From assembly GCA_041751875.1 (NCBI GenBank), contig JBGSIC010000004.1:212826-276825 (forward strand): a stretch of 64,000 nucleotides of DNA. Direction: 5' to 3'. Under the pieces are notes generated by a model. It worked only from the letters and a program-made list of their open reading frames with translations, ran no database searches and was not told the DNA's origin. Of the stretch, positions 52,664 through 61,798 are shown one piece after another. The first letter of the stretch is position 1. Each line of letters opens with the position of its first letter. Both the position numbers and the translations under genes were made by a program. The DNA comes from JBGSIC01 sp041751875 (GTDB lineage Bacteria; Bdellovibrionota; FAC87; UBA2466; JACKAF01).

Positions 52664-55600
52664 ATTTGCCGAGCTTTGCGCCCACACACACTTTTCCTTT
52701 CTCCAAGGAGCGTCGCGTCCCATCGAAATGATCGCCCGCGCCAAAGAACTGGGATACACCGCTTTGGGGGTTGCCGACCTCAACGGGTTTTACGGTATTC
52801 CCCAAGCGCACACCGCCGCCAAAGATCAAGGCTTGCCACTTTTGGTGGGTACTCAAGTTACCCCATTTGCCCGACTGTTTGCGATGAATCGAAATGGGTA
52901 TGGTCATTTATGTCAGTGGCTATCGGAAAAAGTGCTGAATGTATTGCCAGTCGTACAGCCAAAAGAGGCGCCTTTTCTAGAAGACACGCTTTTGCTTCTC
53001 GATTCTCGCTTAGTGGATGAGAAAACCCTTCTTCACTATCAAGCCTTTTATCAAGACAGACTTTATTTGGTAGTGAGTCGTTTTCTGGACGGACAAAACA
53101 CCGTCCCTCTAGCGGTGCAATACGCAAAAAAGCACGGCATTTCTTGTGTAGCCAGTAACCAACCTTTGTTTCATGTGCCAGAGCGCAAACTCTTGCAAGA
53201 CGTGCTCACCAGTATTCATCACCAGAAGCCTCTTTGTGAATCGGGCTTTCGTCTGCTTCCCAACGCCGAACGGCATCTGAAATCGATTGAAGAGATGGGG
53301 CGTTTATTTTCCGATCATTCCGAATGGTTAACCAACACTCTGGAGGTGGTAGAGCGCTGCGATTTTTCCTTGGATGAGATTCGCTATCACTACCCTCAGG
53401 AATGGATCCCACAAGGGTATACCGCAGATGCTTATCTGGAAAAGCTAGTCTGGGAAGGAGCAGAGAAACGCTACCCCAGCGGAATAAGCCACGAAGTCCG
53501 CAAGCAACTGCTTCACGAAATGGCTTTGATTCGCGATCTCAGCTACGCGGATTACTTTCTTACCACATGGGATATTGTGCGTTACGCCCGCTCGCAGAAT
53601 ATACTTTGTCAGGGTCGCGGTTCCGCTGCCAACTCCGTGGTGTGTTACGTGCTGGGGATCACCGCAATTGATCCCATCCGAATGAGCCTTCTCTTTGAAC
53701 GTTTTCTCTCACGAGAGAGAAAAGAGCCCCCTGATATTGATATCGATTTTGAGCATGAACGTAGAGAAGAAGTGATTCAGTATCTCTACTCTCGCTATGG
53801 AAGACACCGGGCCGCGATTAGCGCCGAAGTGATTTGCTATCGAAAAAAGTCTGCCCTCAGGGAGGTCGCCAAAGCGCTTTCGATTCCCCTGGAAAGCGTG
53901 GAAAAACTGCTGCTGCACGCCCATAAGAGAAATCTGAACACACTTTCCTTTTCTGAACTCCACACTAAAATCCCTGAAGTCTCTCCTGGAAAGCTCGATC
54001 TTTACTTGCGTCTTGTACAAGAGCTTCTGGGTTTTCCCCGGCACTTAGGAACCCATGTGGGTGGGTTCGTGTTGAGCCACGATGCCCTTAACCGCAGTAT
54101 TCCTGTGCAAGCCGCTGCCATGGCGAATCGAACCATCATTCAATGGGATAAAAATGATCTCGATGCCCTGGGTTTTGTTCGCGTCGATGTACTCGGCTTG
54201 GGAATTCTGACAGCGATTCAAAAGTCTTTTACTTACCTCAAAGAAACCTACAACAAGACTCTCGATTTAGCCTCCGTGCCAGCAGAAGACCCTGCGGTTT
54301 ATCAGATGCTCGAACGTGCTGATTCCATCGGTGTTTTTCAGATTGAGTCACGAGCGCAAATGAACATGCTACCTCGGTTAAAGCCCCGTTGTTTTTATGA
54401 CCTAGTAGTAGAAATCGCCCTTGTACGCCCAGGCCCTATTCAAGGGGAAATGGTTCATCCTTATCTCAAAAGAAAACAAGGAAAAGAACAAATCTTCTAC
54501 CCCCATCCCGATCTGGAAAAAATATTGGGCAAAACCTGTGGCGTGCCTTTGTTCCAAGAACAAATCATGAAAATGGCCATGGTGGTTGCAGGCTTTTCTC
54601 CCGGAGAGGCGGATGAACTGCGTCGGGCAATGGGCAGCTGGAGACGATGGCCCAACCGACTCGTCAGTATTAGCGAACGATTTCGCCAAGCACTTCTCGA
54701 CAGAGGTATCTCACAAGAGTTTGCCGATCGCATTTACTCTCAAATCCAAGGATTTGCGGAGTACGGTTTCCCGGAATCACACGCCGCTTCGTTTGCCATT
54801 TTGGCCTACACGACTGCTTATTTGAAATGCCATCACCCCGACGCCTTTGTCTGCGCGCTTCTCAACTCTCAGCCAATGGGTTTTTACACCGCTCACAGTT
54901 TGATTTTTGATGCAAAAAGACACGGGGTGAATTTTCTGCCTGTGGCTATCGGAAAATCCAGATGGGATTCCTTTTTGGAAAACCCCATGGAGATCCGCTT
55001 GGGGTACCGGGAAGTCTCTGGCCTGGCAAAGAAAGTGGGAACAGCCTTGGAAGGTATTCAGGCGGCTTCGTTTCTCGACTTTATTGATGCCCTAAAAACA
55101 AAACTCAGTCCTCACGTACTTACCCACCGGGATCTCTTTCTCATCGCAGCGGCCAATGGATTTGAACCCCTAAAGATGAATCGCCGGGAAGCCTTTTGGC
55201 AGATTCAGGCGCTGGACCTTCAAGACGGATATCATCTCTCTTATCTACCTGATTCGACTTCTTTGCCTAAGGAATCTCCTTGGGAAAAAGTATCACTGGA
55301 TTATGAAGCCCAGGGAGTCTCTCTTTATCAACATCCTGTGGCTCTTCTTAGGCCACAGCTTGTATCTGAAGGAATTTGTGATTCCCGTGTGGTGAATAAA
55401 GGCAAAGCCCTACGCGGAAAAAAGCTTGATGTGGCAGGTCTTGTGATCTGCCGTCAAATGCCCCCTACGGCAAGCGGGGTTCTTTTTATTACCTTGGAAG
55501 ATGAGTTTGGCTTTATTAATTTAGTTATTTGGAATGCGATTTACGAAAAGTACCGTGAGATTCTTCTGAGCCATTCTTTTTTGCACTGCCGAGGGCGCTT

Positions 55601-55709
55601 AGAAAAAGCCCAAGACGGTGAGGTGTATCACGTGATTGTGGAAACCGCAGCGCCTCTGCAAGTCGCCGAACGGGGTTTCGAACCCGTCGATTCTCATGAT
55701 TTTCATTAA
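52650..55709 (+). CDS. dnaE2: Error-prone DNA polymerase DnaE2 (ImuC)
   Basis: A 1019-residue C-family polymerase alpha subunit that makes damage-induced mutations. It starts with a PHP domain (AELCAHTHFSFLQGASRP) and continues with the polymerase core: LCQGRGSAANSVVCYVLGI, catalytic acidic site PDIDIDFEHERREEVI, DLVVEIALVRPGPIQGEMVH, PLFQEQIMKMAMVVAGF. The C-terminal OB domain is present (VAGLVICRQMPPTASGVLFI). The replicative DnaE carries clamp- and tau-binding ends that DnaE2 lacks; consistent with length. The ATG lies within the end of imuB. Confidence 0.93.
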   Translation: MALFKFAELCAHTHFSFLQGASRPIEMIARAKELGYTALGVADLNGFYGIPQAHTAAKDQGLPLLVGTQVTPFARLFAMNRNGYGHLCQWLSEKVLNVLPVVQPKEAPFLEDTLLLLDSRLVDEKTLLHYQAFYQDRLYLVVSRFLDGQNTVPLAVQYAKKHGISCVASNQPLFHVPERKLLQDVLTSIHHQKPLCESGFRLLPNAERHLKSIEEMGRLFSDHSEWLTNTLEVVERCDFSLDEIRYHYPQEWIPQGYTADAYLEKLVWEGAEKRYPSGISHEVRKQLLHEMALIRDLSYADYFLTTWDIVRYARSQNILCQGRGSAANSVVCYVLGITAIDPIRMSLLFERFLSRERKEPPDIDIDFEHERREEVIQYLYSRYGRHRAAISAEVICYRKKSALREVAKALSIPLESVEKLLLHAHKRNLNTLSFSELHTKIPEVSPGKLDLYLRLVQELLGFPRHLGTHVGGFVLSHDALNRSIPVQAAAMANRTIIQWDKNDLDALGFVRVDVLGLGILTAIQKSFTYLKETYNKTLDLASVPAEDPAVYQMLERADSIGVFQIESRAQMNMLPRLKPRCFYDLVVEIALVRPGPIQGEMVHPYLKRKQGKEQIFYPHPDLEKILGKTCGVPLFQEQIMKMAMVVAGFSPGEADELRRAMGSWRRWPNRLVSISERFRQALLDRGISQEFADRIYSQIQGFAEYGFPESHAASFAILAYTTAYLKCHHPDAFVCALLNSQPMGFYTAHSLIFDAKRHGVNFLPVAIGKSRWDSFLENPMEIRLGYREVSGLAKKVGTALEGIQAASFLDFIDALKTKLSPHVLTHRDLFLIAAANGFEPLKMNRREAFWQIQALDLQDGYHLSYLPDSTSLPKESPWEKVSLDYEAQGVSLYQHPVALLRPQLVSEGICDSRVVNKGKALRGKKLDVAGLVICRQMPPTASGVLFITLEDEFGFINLVIWNAIYEKYREILLSHSFLHCRGRLEKAQDGEVYHVIVETAAPLQVAERGFEPVDSHDFH

Positions 55710-55719
55710 CAAAAGAGGT

Positions 55720-56625
55720 TTACTGAAAATTGTCTTCTTCCCACCCTATAATAAACTGGGGCGTCTCTTCGCTCATTTCATCGACTGTTCTAGCAATCAA
55801 CAGACGAATTTCTAGGTCCATCAGAAGAAACGGGGGAAGCTGGTGCTTTTCTAAAAATTCTCTAAAACCAAAAGCTACCATTCCACGCTCAGCCTGATAA
55901 ACATCTTCAGACGCATTGGAGAAATACACTTCTCTTAAAAGAATAGAAACGCGCTGCCGGTTGCTCGACTGATTCCAGCCGTCACATATTTGTTCGAAGG
56001 GAACGCCTAAAAAATCTTTTCCCACATCCAGAAACGCAATATTAAGCGCGAATTTAACGTCCTCCCGGGACGCTTCCTCAAAAGAACGGTGGCCTCTTAC
56101 CGTCTGAAATAAGACCTCGAAAAATCGAGCGCGCAGGCTGGCCATGGCAGCAAAGACGATTTTTTCCCTCACCACTTCCTCAAAAACGTTGGGTTCCATC
56201 AGATTCTCGGGATTACGCGCTAAATCCATATGGCGATGGGTAAGACGGGCAAGAAAGCGAGAGGTTTCCCCCGGATGTTCGTACGACTGAAGTAAATTCA
56301 GTAGAGAGTTAACTAAGGGAGTGTGGTTCTGTTCGATTGGTTTTTCCTCCACTGAAGGCAGCAGAGACTGATAAACATGGCGCAAAATCTCCACGTCTTT
56401 GACTTCTCGTTCAGCCATCCTGGTCAAGTACTGAACCCGTTTCTCACTCATCGCATCTTGAATTCTAAGCGCATCACTCTGTTCAGCGAGATCAGCAGCG
56501 CAGCGAGCGAACAAAAATGCCATGGGACTCGGATCCTGGTTTCCGGCGAAAAGCGGCGTGAAGGTGATCGTGGCAAATAAGAAGCTGAAGAGACTCACCA
56601 ACCCAAATGAAAGCGTCTTTTTCAT
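55720..56625 (-). CDS. Secreted helical protein of unknown function
   Basis: About 301 residues with signal peptide (MKKTLSFGLVSLFSFLFATI, about 1-27). The mature part is helical and charged, with no recognised motifs (MAFLFARCAADLAEQSDALR, VREKIVFAAMASLRARFFEV). ATG at 56625 is preferred because it gives the signal peptide; upstream ATG codons would add a polar leader. Convergent with dnaE2 by 10 bp. No family assigned. Confidence 0.55.
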   Translation of the reverse strand: MKKTLSFGLVSLFSFLFATITFTPLFAGNQDPSPMAFLFARCAADLAEQSDALRIQDAMSEKRVQYLTRMAEREVKDVEILRHVYQSLLPSVEEKPIEQNHTPLVNSLLNLLQSYEHPGETSRFLARLTHRHMDLARNPENLMEPNVFEEVVREKIVFAAMASLRARFFEVLFQTVRGHRSFEEASREDVKFALNIAFLDVGKDFLGVPFEQICDGWNQSSNRQRVSILLREVYFSNASEDVYQAERGMVAFGFREFLEKHQLPPFLLMDLEIRLLIARTVDEMSEETPQFIIGWEEDNFQ

Positions 56626-56828
56626 CGTTTGTAATAGGGGTTTCGAATGACCCGTCATAGAGCACGTACCGCCCTGTGTCAATCCTACACCCCTGCCAAG
56701 CGTGGGATTCCATTGGGTTTTGATTAAAAAATCTTTCCTGCTGCAAAAAACCCCAATCTCTTTAAGGGGATCGAGCCCTGCACCGATACAGCTTAAAGTT
56801 CACTTTGGGGGGCGAAGTCCGCCTCTCG

Positions 56829-58007
56829 ATGCCTCTCAAACTCTGCATGCTGCGAAAACTTCTAGCCTTTTCCATCGTCGGCCTACTCATTGTTGGTGCT
56901 CTTGAGCTCTTCGTACGGGGGGTCATCTTGCCCCGAGACTTTTCGTTCTTGGAAGTCACTCCTGGTCAGTTCCCTTATTTTCAGCTCGTGGAAGAATACA
57001 AAGCCCCTTGGGTTACGGTAAAAAATCGCCGTCGGGAAGCCCTGCCCCGAGGCGAACGCCAACACCGCATCGCCTTTGTGGGAGATTCCGTGGGATTTTG
57101 CGCCACAGTCAGTGACGAAAACTGCTTCGTAGAACAGATTCAAAAGCGGCAAGACCATTTCGACACGTACAACTACTCGGTTCCGGGTTACGGCCTTCTT
57201 GAAGTTCGCTCCTCCGTTGAGAAAGCCTTAGAACAGAAATCTTTCGATACCGTTGTTTATGTTCTTAACTTCAACGACATCTATCCCGCTCAGGCTGTTT
57301 TGCTTTCGCTCCTATCTACTCCAGAAACGCGGTTCGCTAGCGTGGATGATTATGGCAGCCGTCGCGATAAGGCGCGCGGATTTGTGAAAGACAACTTCAA
57401 GCTTTTGCCCACGGCGAAGTATTTAGCCGGCATTGTTGGTCCCGCTTTGGCGCGCAGGCTTTCCAACGAACCTACGAATGAGACAAACCTTGATGCCAAC
57501 CTTCCCGCTGAACAAGCCGTACAACCTAGTTTGTCGTGCCATGAACAAGTGGTGGAAGAACTTGAACGAGGGCCGAGCGCGTACCTCTATAAGAGAGTGT
57601 ACCCGGCTTGGCAGAAAATGTACCGCGACCCCGAGCTTCTCTCTCGACTGGCGACGGTCTTGAAGGAAATGAAAGCCTCTGCGAATAAAAAAGGGGCGCG
57701 CTTTCTCGTAGTCCCTTTTCATGACCTCGTCTTTTTTCTCAACCAGGATCGCTCGATTAACAACATTTTGCTGGGCTTACTCAAGAAGCAAGGGATTGAT
57801 TATCTCGACACCTACAACGCAATGGAAAATGATTACAAAGCCTGCGGCATGTTTCGTGACCCGGGCCACCCGGGCTGGTATGGCAATCGGATTCTCGGAC
57901 GAGAAATTCTTAACGAACTGGTTCGTCCCTATCGCAAGGAATCTTCGCACGCCCACTCTCCACACGGTCCCCATGCCGTCTCGCACGTAGCCTTGCCACC
58001 TGGTTGA
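56829..58007 (+). CDS. Membrane-anchored SGNH-hydrolase-like protein
   Basis: About 392 residues. One N-terminal membrane helix (LLAFSIVGLLIVGALELFV) is followed by a periplasmic domain with SGNH block I RIAFVGDSVGF (Gly-Asp-Ser), an Asn in YVLNFNDIY, and block V DPGHPGWYGNRIL (Asp-x-x-His). These residues are typical of AlgX/SGNH esterases that add or remove acetyl groups on glycans. The start is uncertain (ATG 56829 or 56847; the frame is open at TTG 56805). Its last 79 bp overlap the convergent MBL gene. Confidence 0.75.
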   Translation: MPLKLCMLRKLLAFSIVGLLIVGALELFVRGVILPRDFSFLEVTPGQFPYFQLVEEYKAPWVTVKNRRREALPRGERQHRIAFVGDSVGFCATVSDENCFVEQIQKRQDHFDTYNYSVPGYGLLEVRSSVEKALEQKSFDTVVYVLNFNDIYPAQAVLLSLLSTPETRFASVDDYGSRRDKARGFVKDNFKLLPTAKYLAGIVGPALARRLSNEPTNETNLDANLPAEQAVQPSLSCHEQVVEELERGPSAYLYKRVYPAWQKMYRDPELLSRLATVLKEMKASANKKGARFLVVPFHDLVFFLNQDRSINNILLGLLKKQGIDYLDTYNAMENDYKACGMFRDPGHPGWYGNRILGREILNELVRPYRKESSHAHSPHGPHAVSHVALPPG

Positions 58008-58828
58008 AATCTAAAGCGCACGTAGCCGTGCAAATCCGTCCTTAAAACTCGACTTACCTTGAACCGTTCCGTCGTTTCGGGATGAGGATGCCCGTAGGGG
58101 TTTTGAAGCCCAGCAGAGAACACGGCATAACGCGGAAGGATCTGGGATAGCCAAACGGGATCACTGGAATAGCGGCTTCCGTGATGGCTAACCTTAAGGA
58201 CACTTAGCGGAGCAGGAAGTTGCGGGAGGGAACGCTCGCCCAGGCGACTCAAATCGCCTGAGAAAAGAACGCGGCACCCTTCGAACTCCAGAAAAAGGAC
58301 GAGCGAACGATCATTGTTTGATTTTCCGGCTAAGACCGGAAGAAAAAGCAGCTTGGCCCCGGCCCAGTACATTCGACCGGGAGAACTCCATCCCACAAAT
58401 TCGGTATCATTCACCCGGGAGGGTGACATCAAAGCGGCCACTTCTTTGTTCAAGGGGCGAAGAAAAGTGGCGTTCAGGTAAAAAGATCCGATCCCCAGAG
58501 ATTCGAAGAGACCGACAAAGCCCCCGATATGGTCTTGATCAGGGTGACTAAGCAGCGCCAAATCCAAATGCAAGATGCCGAGGCGGGCCAGCTCACGAAA
58601 AAGCACCGCACTCCCTATGTTCCATTCCCCGACTCCTCCCCCGGCATCCACCAGGATCGTGCCGCCCCCGGGAAGCTGAATAAGCGAAGAATCTCCCTGT
58701 CCTACGTCAAAAAAAGTCAAAATGAGGTCCGGGCACAGAAACCGGTCTCGCAACCGAAGGCCTATTAAGACAAAAAGCACACATCCGACCAGAAACAGGC
58801 CTTTGATTGTGAAAGAGGACGAGGACAT
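57929..58828 (-). CDS. ComEC-type metallo-beta-lactamase-fold protein, stand-alone
   Basis: A 299-residue protein with one membrane helix near the N-terminus (GLFLVGCVLFVLIGLRL) and a ComEC/Rec2-like MBL domain. It has LTFFDVGQGDSSLIQLPGGG, ILVDAGGGVGEWN, the metal motif LLSHPDQDHIGGF, LFSGDLSRLGE and LKVSHHGSRYSSDP. In natural competence this domain is fused to the ComEC membrane channel; here it stands alone. Probably a nuclease-like or phosphodiesterase-like periplasmic enzyme. Its 3' end overlaps the SGNH gene in the opposite direction. Confidence 0.82.
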   Translation of the reverse strand: MSSSSFTIKGLFLVGCVLFVLIGLRLRDRFLCPDLILTFFDVGQGDSSLIQLPGGGTILVDAGGGVGEWNIGSAVLFRELARLGILHLDLALLSHPDQDHIGGFVGLFESLGIGSFYLNATFLRPLNKEVAALMSPSRVNDTEFVGWSSPGRMYWAGAKLLFLPVLAGKSNNDRSLVLFLEFEGCRVLFSGDLSRLGERSLPQLPAPLSVLKVSHHGSRYSSDPVWLSQILPRYAVFSAGLQNPYGHPHPETTERFKVSRVLRTDLHGYVRFRFQPGGKATCETAWGPCGEWACEDSLR

Positions 58829-58929
58829 GAACCAAGGTTTAGCAAACGGCGGTCCAAGCCCTCGGGTTTAGGACCGTAGGGTTTATGCCTTGCGTTTATC
58901 TATCGTCCAAATTGTGGTTAAATATTCCC

Positions 58930-59919
58930 ATGCATACACCACGGCTTTGTATCGACGGGCGCGCTGCCATTGAGTTTGATACTCAAGGGTTTATCGCTCA
59001 AGAGCTCATTGACCAGCTCGTCTCTGCACAAGGGGATCCCTCTGCAGCCAGCGATTGGGTCGAACAAAAGCGTGCCGTGCTGCTTACCCATCCCGATCAA
59101 GTTTTCAGCGGACAGCTCAAGCGTTTCGATACGCGCAAACGAATCGGGTCTTCATTCTTTTACTGGGCTTGGGAGAAACATTTTGTAGAGAACGCAAACA
59201 TCAGTGCGTTCCATCGTTTTCGGCCAGCAGATCGATTGGAGCCCGTGTTGTCGTGCCCAACGATTACCACTGTGCTGCCCCCTCGTCGCGGACTGGGCGC
59301 TTCTCATATCGCTCCCACTCCTAACCACCGTTTTGTTGTCCCCTCCGAAACAGACAAAGCCACGCTTCAACGTTGCTACGGTTTGTCCGATGAAAAAATA
59401 GTGGTCGCGCTGCCGAATGCCAGACGCTACGTGCATTTTGCTGAGCAACGATCCGTTGGACCCGACGGACCCATTTTACTTTTGGTGGATGGCAGCAAAG
59501 GTTTTGATTTAAAGAAACTTGAAGCGATATTGGGTTCGCAGTATCCGCATCTTCCTACCCGCACATTGAATTTAAATGAAAGTCGTAAATTTAGTCCCAA
59601 GGGTTGGTCGGAGATATTGCAACATACAAGTCTTTGCTTTTATTTAACCGAGCAAGCCTTTGACTGGCCTTTTCTCGCCTTGGAAGCTCTTTACTACGAC
59701 GTGCCGGTTATTTTCATGGATAATCACCCGGCGCTGTCTGAAATGTTACCTCTCTCACCCTTGACGCTTTCGCGTTACCTGACTCATTTTCTTACCTCGA
59801 CCAAACTGAAAACGGTCGTGAGCGAAGCCCGTGCGAAAATACAAAGCGTCGGCGGCTTCGATGAGCACAGCCTCGCCCGTCAGTACCGCGATATTTATTC
59901 CGATTTAATGCGATCCTAA
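58930..59919 (+). CDS. Glycosyltransferase-like protein (divergent GT-B)
   Basis: About 329 residues. The N-terminus RLCIDGRAAIEFDTQGFIAQ, the central NHRFVVPSETDKATLQRCYG and the C-terminal AFDWPFLALEALYYDVPVIF with DNHPALSEMLPLSPLTLSRY follow the order and spacing of GT4-like enzymes. The usual EGFGLPxxE motif is modified (FDWPFLALEAL). Probably a sugar transferase, though activity is not certain. ATG at 58930 is chosen over 58885 because the GT4 N-terminus starts there. Its stop overlaps the following inverted repeat. Confidence 0.55.
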   Translation: MHTPRLCIDGRAAIEFDTQGFIAQELIDQLVSAQGDPSAASDWVEQKRAVLLTHPDQVFSGQLKRFDTRKRIGSSFFYWAWEKHFVENANISAFHRFRPADRLEPVLSCPTITTVLPPRRGLGASHIAPTPNHRFVVPSETDKATLQRCYGLSDEKIVVALPNARRYVHFAEQRSVGPDGPILLLVDGSKGFDLKKLEAILGSQYPHLPTRTLNLNESRKFSPKGWSEILQHTSLCFYLTEQAFDWPFLALEALYYDVPVIFMDNHPALSEMLPLSPLTLSRYLTHFLTSTKLKTVVSEARAKIQSVGGFDEHSLARQYRDIYSDLMRS

Positions 59920-60003
59920 AAGGTGCCCATCTACTTCCCGGCCGTAAAGGTCGCGGGTAATCACCTGGCACCTTCCCGGCCGGGAAGTAGATGGGCACCT
60001 TTT
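59918..60003. repeat. GGTGCC-type repeat, copy 4: large inverted repeat with 27-bp perfect arms
   Basis: Arms of 27 bp (59918-59944 and 59977-60003) are exact reverse complements, beginning AAAAGGTGCCCATC and ending CTTCCCGGCCG. The 32-nt loop contains a further AAAGGT ... GGCACCTT pair. The left arm begins in the stop codon of the glycosyltransferase-like gene. This is the largest member of the GGTGCC repeat family in the window. Confidence 0.88.
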
Positions 60004-60004
60004 G

Positions 60005-60042
60005 AAAAAAAAGAAGCCGGGAAGTCTTTCGACCTCCCGGCT
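60005..60042 (-). terminator. Intrinsic terminator of the larger coiled-coil gene
   Basis: On the minus strand a 12-bp stem with one mismatch (AGCCGGGAGGTC / GACTTCCCGGCT) and a 4-nt GAAA loop is followed by CTT and a run of eight T residues. It lies 52 bp downstream of the stop codon at 60095. Confidence 0.88.
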
Positions 60043-60094
60043 CATTTGACTTGGTCAGGGAAAGCCCAGAAACCCTGACCACCCCCGAGAAACT

Positions 60095-61435
60095 TTAGAA
60101 ACCGATGCTGCGCGCCCTATGCCCGTGACCGCGAGACGGAGTTGCGCCCACGGAGCTGGGTGCATTGTATGCACCCGAAAGTTCTCTACGGCTTTCCACT
60201 ACAGTGACTTCGCGTTGCGGAGCCGCTTCTTGAGAATGAAATTCAGTAAATTTTGTTTCGTTCGTTCCACGACGAACTTTATCAATCAAGTTGCTCAAGT
60301 CTGAGCCCTTGTTTTCTTCACTAATCTGGTTGAACTGCTTGCGCGTTGAACCTAGTCGGCCTGCAATTCCACGCATCTTATTTGAAAGAGAAGCCGGAAC
60401 ATTCACGCCTAAGCCGGCCACCTTCGTATTAGTGGCGCGTGCCGCGAGATTCTGTCCAAAGTTGTTCGCCATCGAGAAGGTTTGTCCCGCGCTGGACGGA
60501 ACGGAAGCAAGTCCTCGAGCAACACTTGCACGCGAACCGGAAGCCGCTGCTGCATTTTGGCTTGCGCGAACGCTGGCCGGAATGCTGGCGGTCATGCCCC
60601 GCGCTCCTGCGTTCTGATTCGCGTTAACAACCTGTTGGGAAGGCATCACACCGACTGATCCCGTTGCGGTGCGCGCTCCCGTCAAAGACGAACCTAATCC
60701 CGTAGGTAAACCACTTGTTCCCGAAGTCGCGGTAATCCCTGTTTGGGTAATACCGATACCACTCCCACCAAAACTCGGAACCGTACCACCACCACCGGCT
60801 AGGGCTTGAGCCAAAACCTGTGAGTTGATTTGCATTTTAGCGAGCTTAAGTTGCTGGTCTACTTGCTCGCGAACCAAAGCTAATTGATCATCTAAACGTT
60901 TTTGTTCAATCCCGCGGATTTCAGCACGTTCGACTGATTGAGCTTCGCGTTCTGATTGAAGAGCCGCCAACTGTGTTTCCAAACGAGTTGTCGCGTTGGC
61001 TTCCTGTTGGCCGGCGATTTCGCGCGTGGCTGCTAAATTCTGTTCCGACATCTGGCGTTGGTTGTCCGCAAGCTGTTTCGTCGTTGAAGCTTGAATTTGA
61101 GTTTGGGTAATGGCGGCCGTAGCTGCAGTGGTCGCAATAAATTTGTCGGCACTCGCTTGAGCGTTCGCTGAAGCAATTTGGGCAGCAGCTGCCGCGATAG
61201 GGCCTATGATCGCTGCAAGAGCCATCAAAGCCTGCCCGGAGCCTTGTCCTGATCCGCCACCTTCTTCTTCTTTACCGCCGCAACCACCGCCACCGCCGCA
61301 TGCCGCGAAAGCTTGGTTGGAGAAAGAAGGAAGTAAAAGAGCGATGACCAAAAATCCAGCGAGCATACGCACTGAAAGCGCTGGCGCTTTTCGGTGGTGC
61401 AAAGCAGAAGCTCTATGTTGCTTTCTAAGCTGCAT
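60095..61435 (-). CDS. Secreted Ala/Gln-rich coiled-coil protein, paralogue 1
   Basis: A 446-residue exported protein. A long basic N-region and hydrophobic segment end in AFA, followed by a Gly/Cys-rich patch (ACGGGGGCGGKEEEGGG). A helix rich in Ala and Gln (IGPIAAAAAQIASANAQASA, about 80-250) carries coiled-coil potential and VREQVDQQLKLAKMQI. A low-complexity Gly/Thr/Ser section follows, and the C-terminus is SRGHGHRARSIGF. No known family. It shares the helical core with the gene at 61799-62731. The start could also be ATG 61366. Confidence 0.6.
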   Translation of the reverse strand: MQLRKQHRASALHHRKAPALSVRMLAGFLVIALLLPSFSNQAFAACGGGGGCGGKEEEGGGSGQGSGQALMALAAIIGPIAAAAAQIASANAQASADKFIATTAATAAITQTQIQASTTKQLADNQRQMSEQNLAATREIAGQQEANATTRLETQLAALQSEREAQSVERAEIRGIEQKRLDDQLALVREQVDQQLKLAKMQINSQVLAQALAGGGGTVPSFGGSGIGITQTGITATSGTSGLPTGLGSSLTGARTATGSVGVMPSQQVVNANQNAGARGMTASIPASVRASQNAAAASGSRASVARGLASVPSSAGQTFSMANNFGQNLAARATNTKVAGLGVNVPASLSNKMRGIAGRLGSTRKQFNQISEENKGSDLSNLIDKVRRGTNETKFTEFHSQEAAPQREVTVVESRRELSGAYNAPSSVGATPSRGHGHRARSIGF

Positions 61436-61723
61436 GATTCTCGTTGCCTTCTAGTCGCAAAACTCATTCGTGCTTTCCTTGCGGTAGGCACGAAGTTGGG
61501 TGTTCACCCCTTATAATTGCACTTTGCTTGCCAAACTGGGGACCGTGAAATCGTAGTTAAACTATTGATTTCATTAGCCTCAGTGATCGCCTGCAAAATG
61601 AACAAATGGTATACACATTGCAAAATTTTTATACTATCGGCGTAAGTGCTGAGAAGGATTGCACTTGGCAGCGTATGCTGGCTGTACAGGGGGTTGTTCA
61701 GGCCTTGAGCAATCGGATGACAC

Positions 61724-61759
61724 CCAAAAAGCGAAAGGGGAAGAGCGTAGCCCTCCCCC
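61724..61759 (-). terminator. Intrinsic terminator after coiled-coil paralogue 2
   Basis: On the minus strand a fully paired 10-bp stem with two G-U pairs (GGGGGAGGGC / GCTCTTCCCC) and a 3-nt loop is followed by TTTCGCTTTTTGG. It lies about 40 bp downstream of the stop at 61799, so the two paralogous genes probably have separate transcripts. The rest of the gap 61436-61798 shows no gene; the promoter for paralogue 1 should be within it. Confidence 0.75.
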
Positions 61760-61798
61760 ATCCAGCTTTGCGTTTTAGATGTCTTCGAGTGATCTAAA

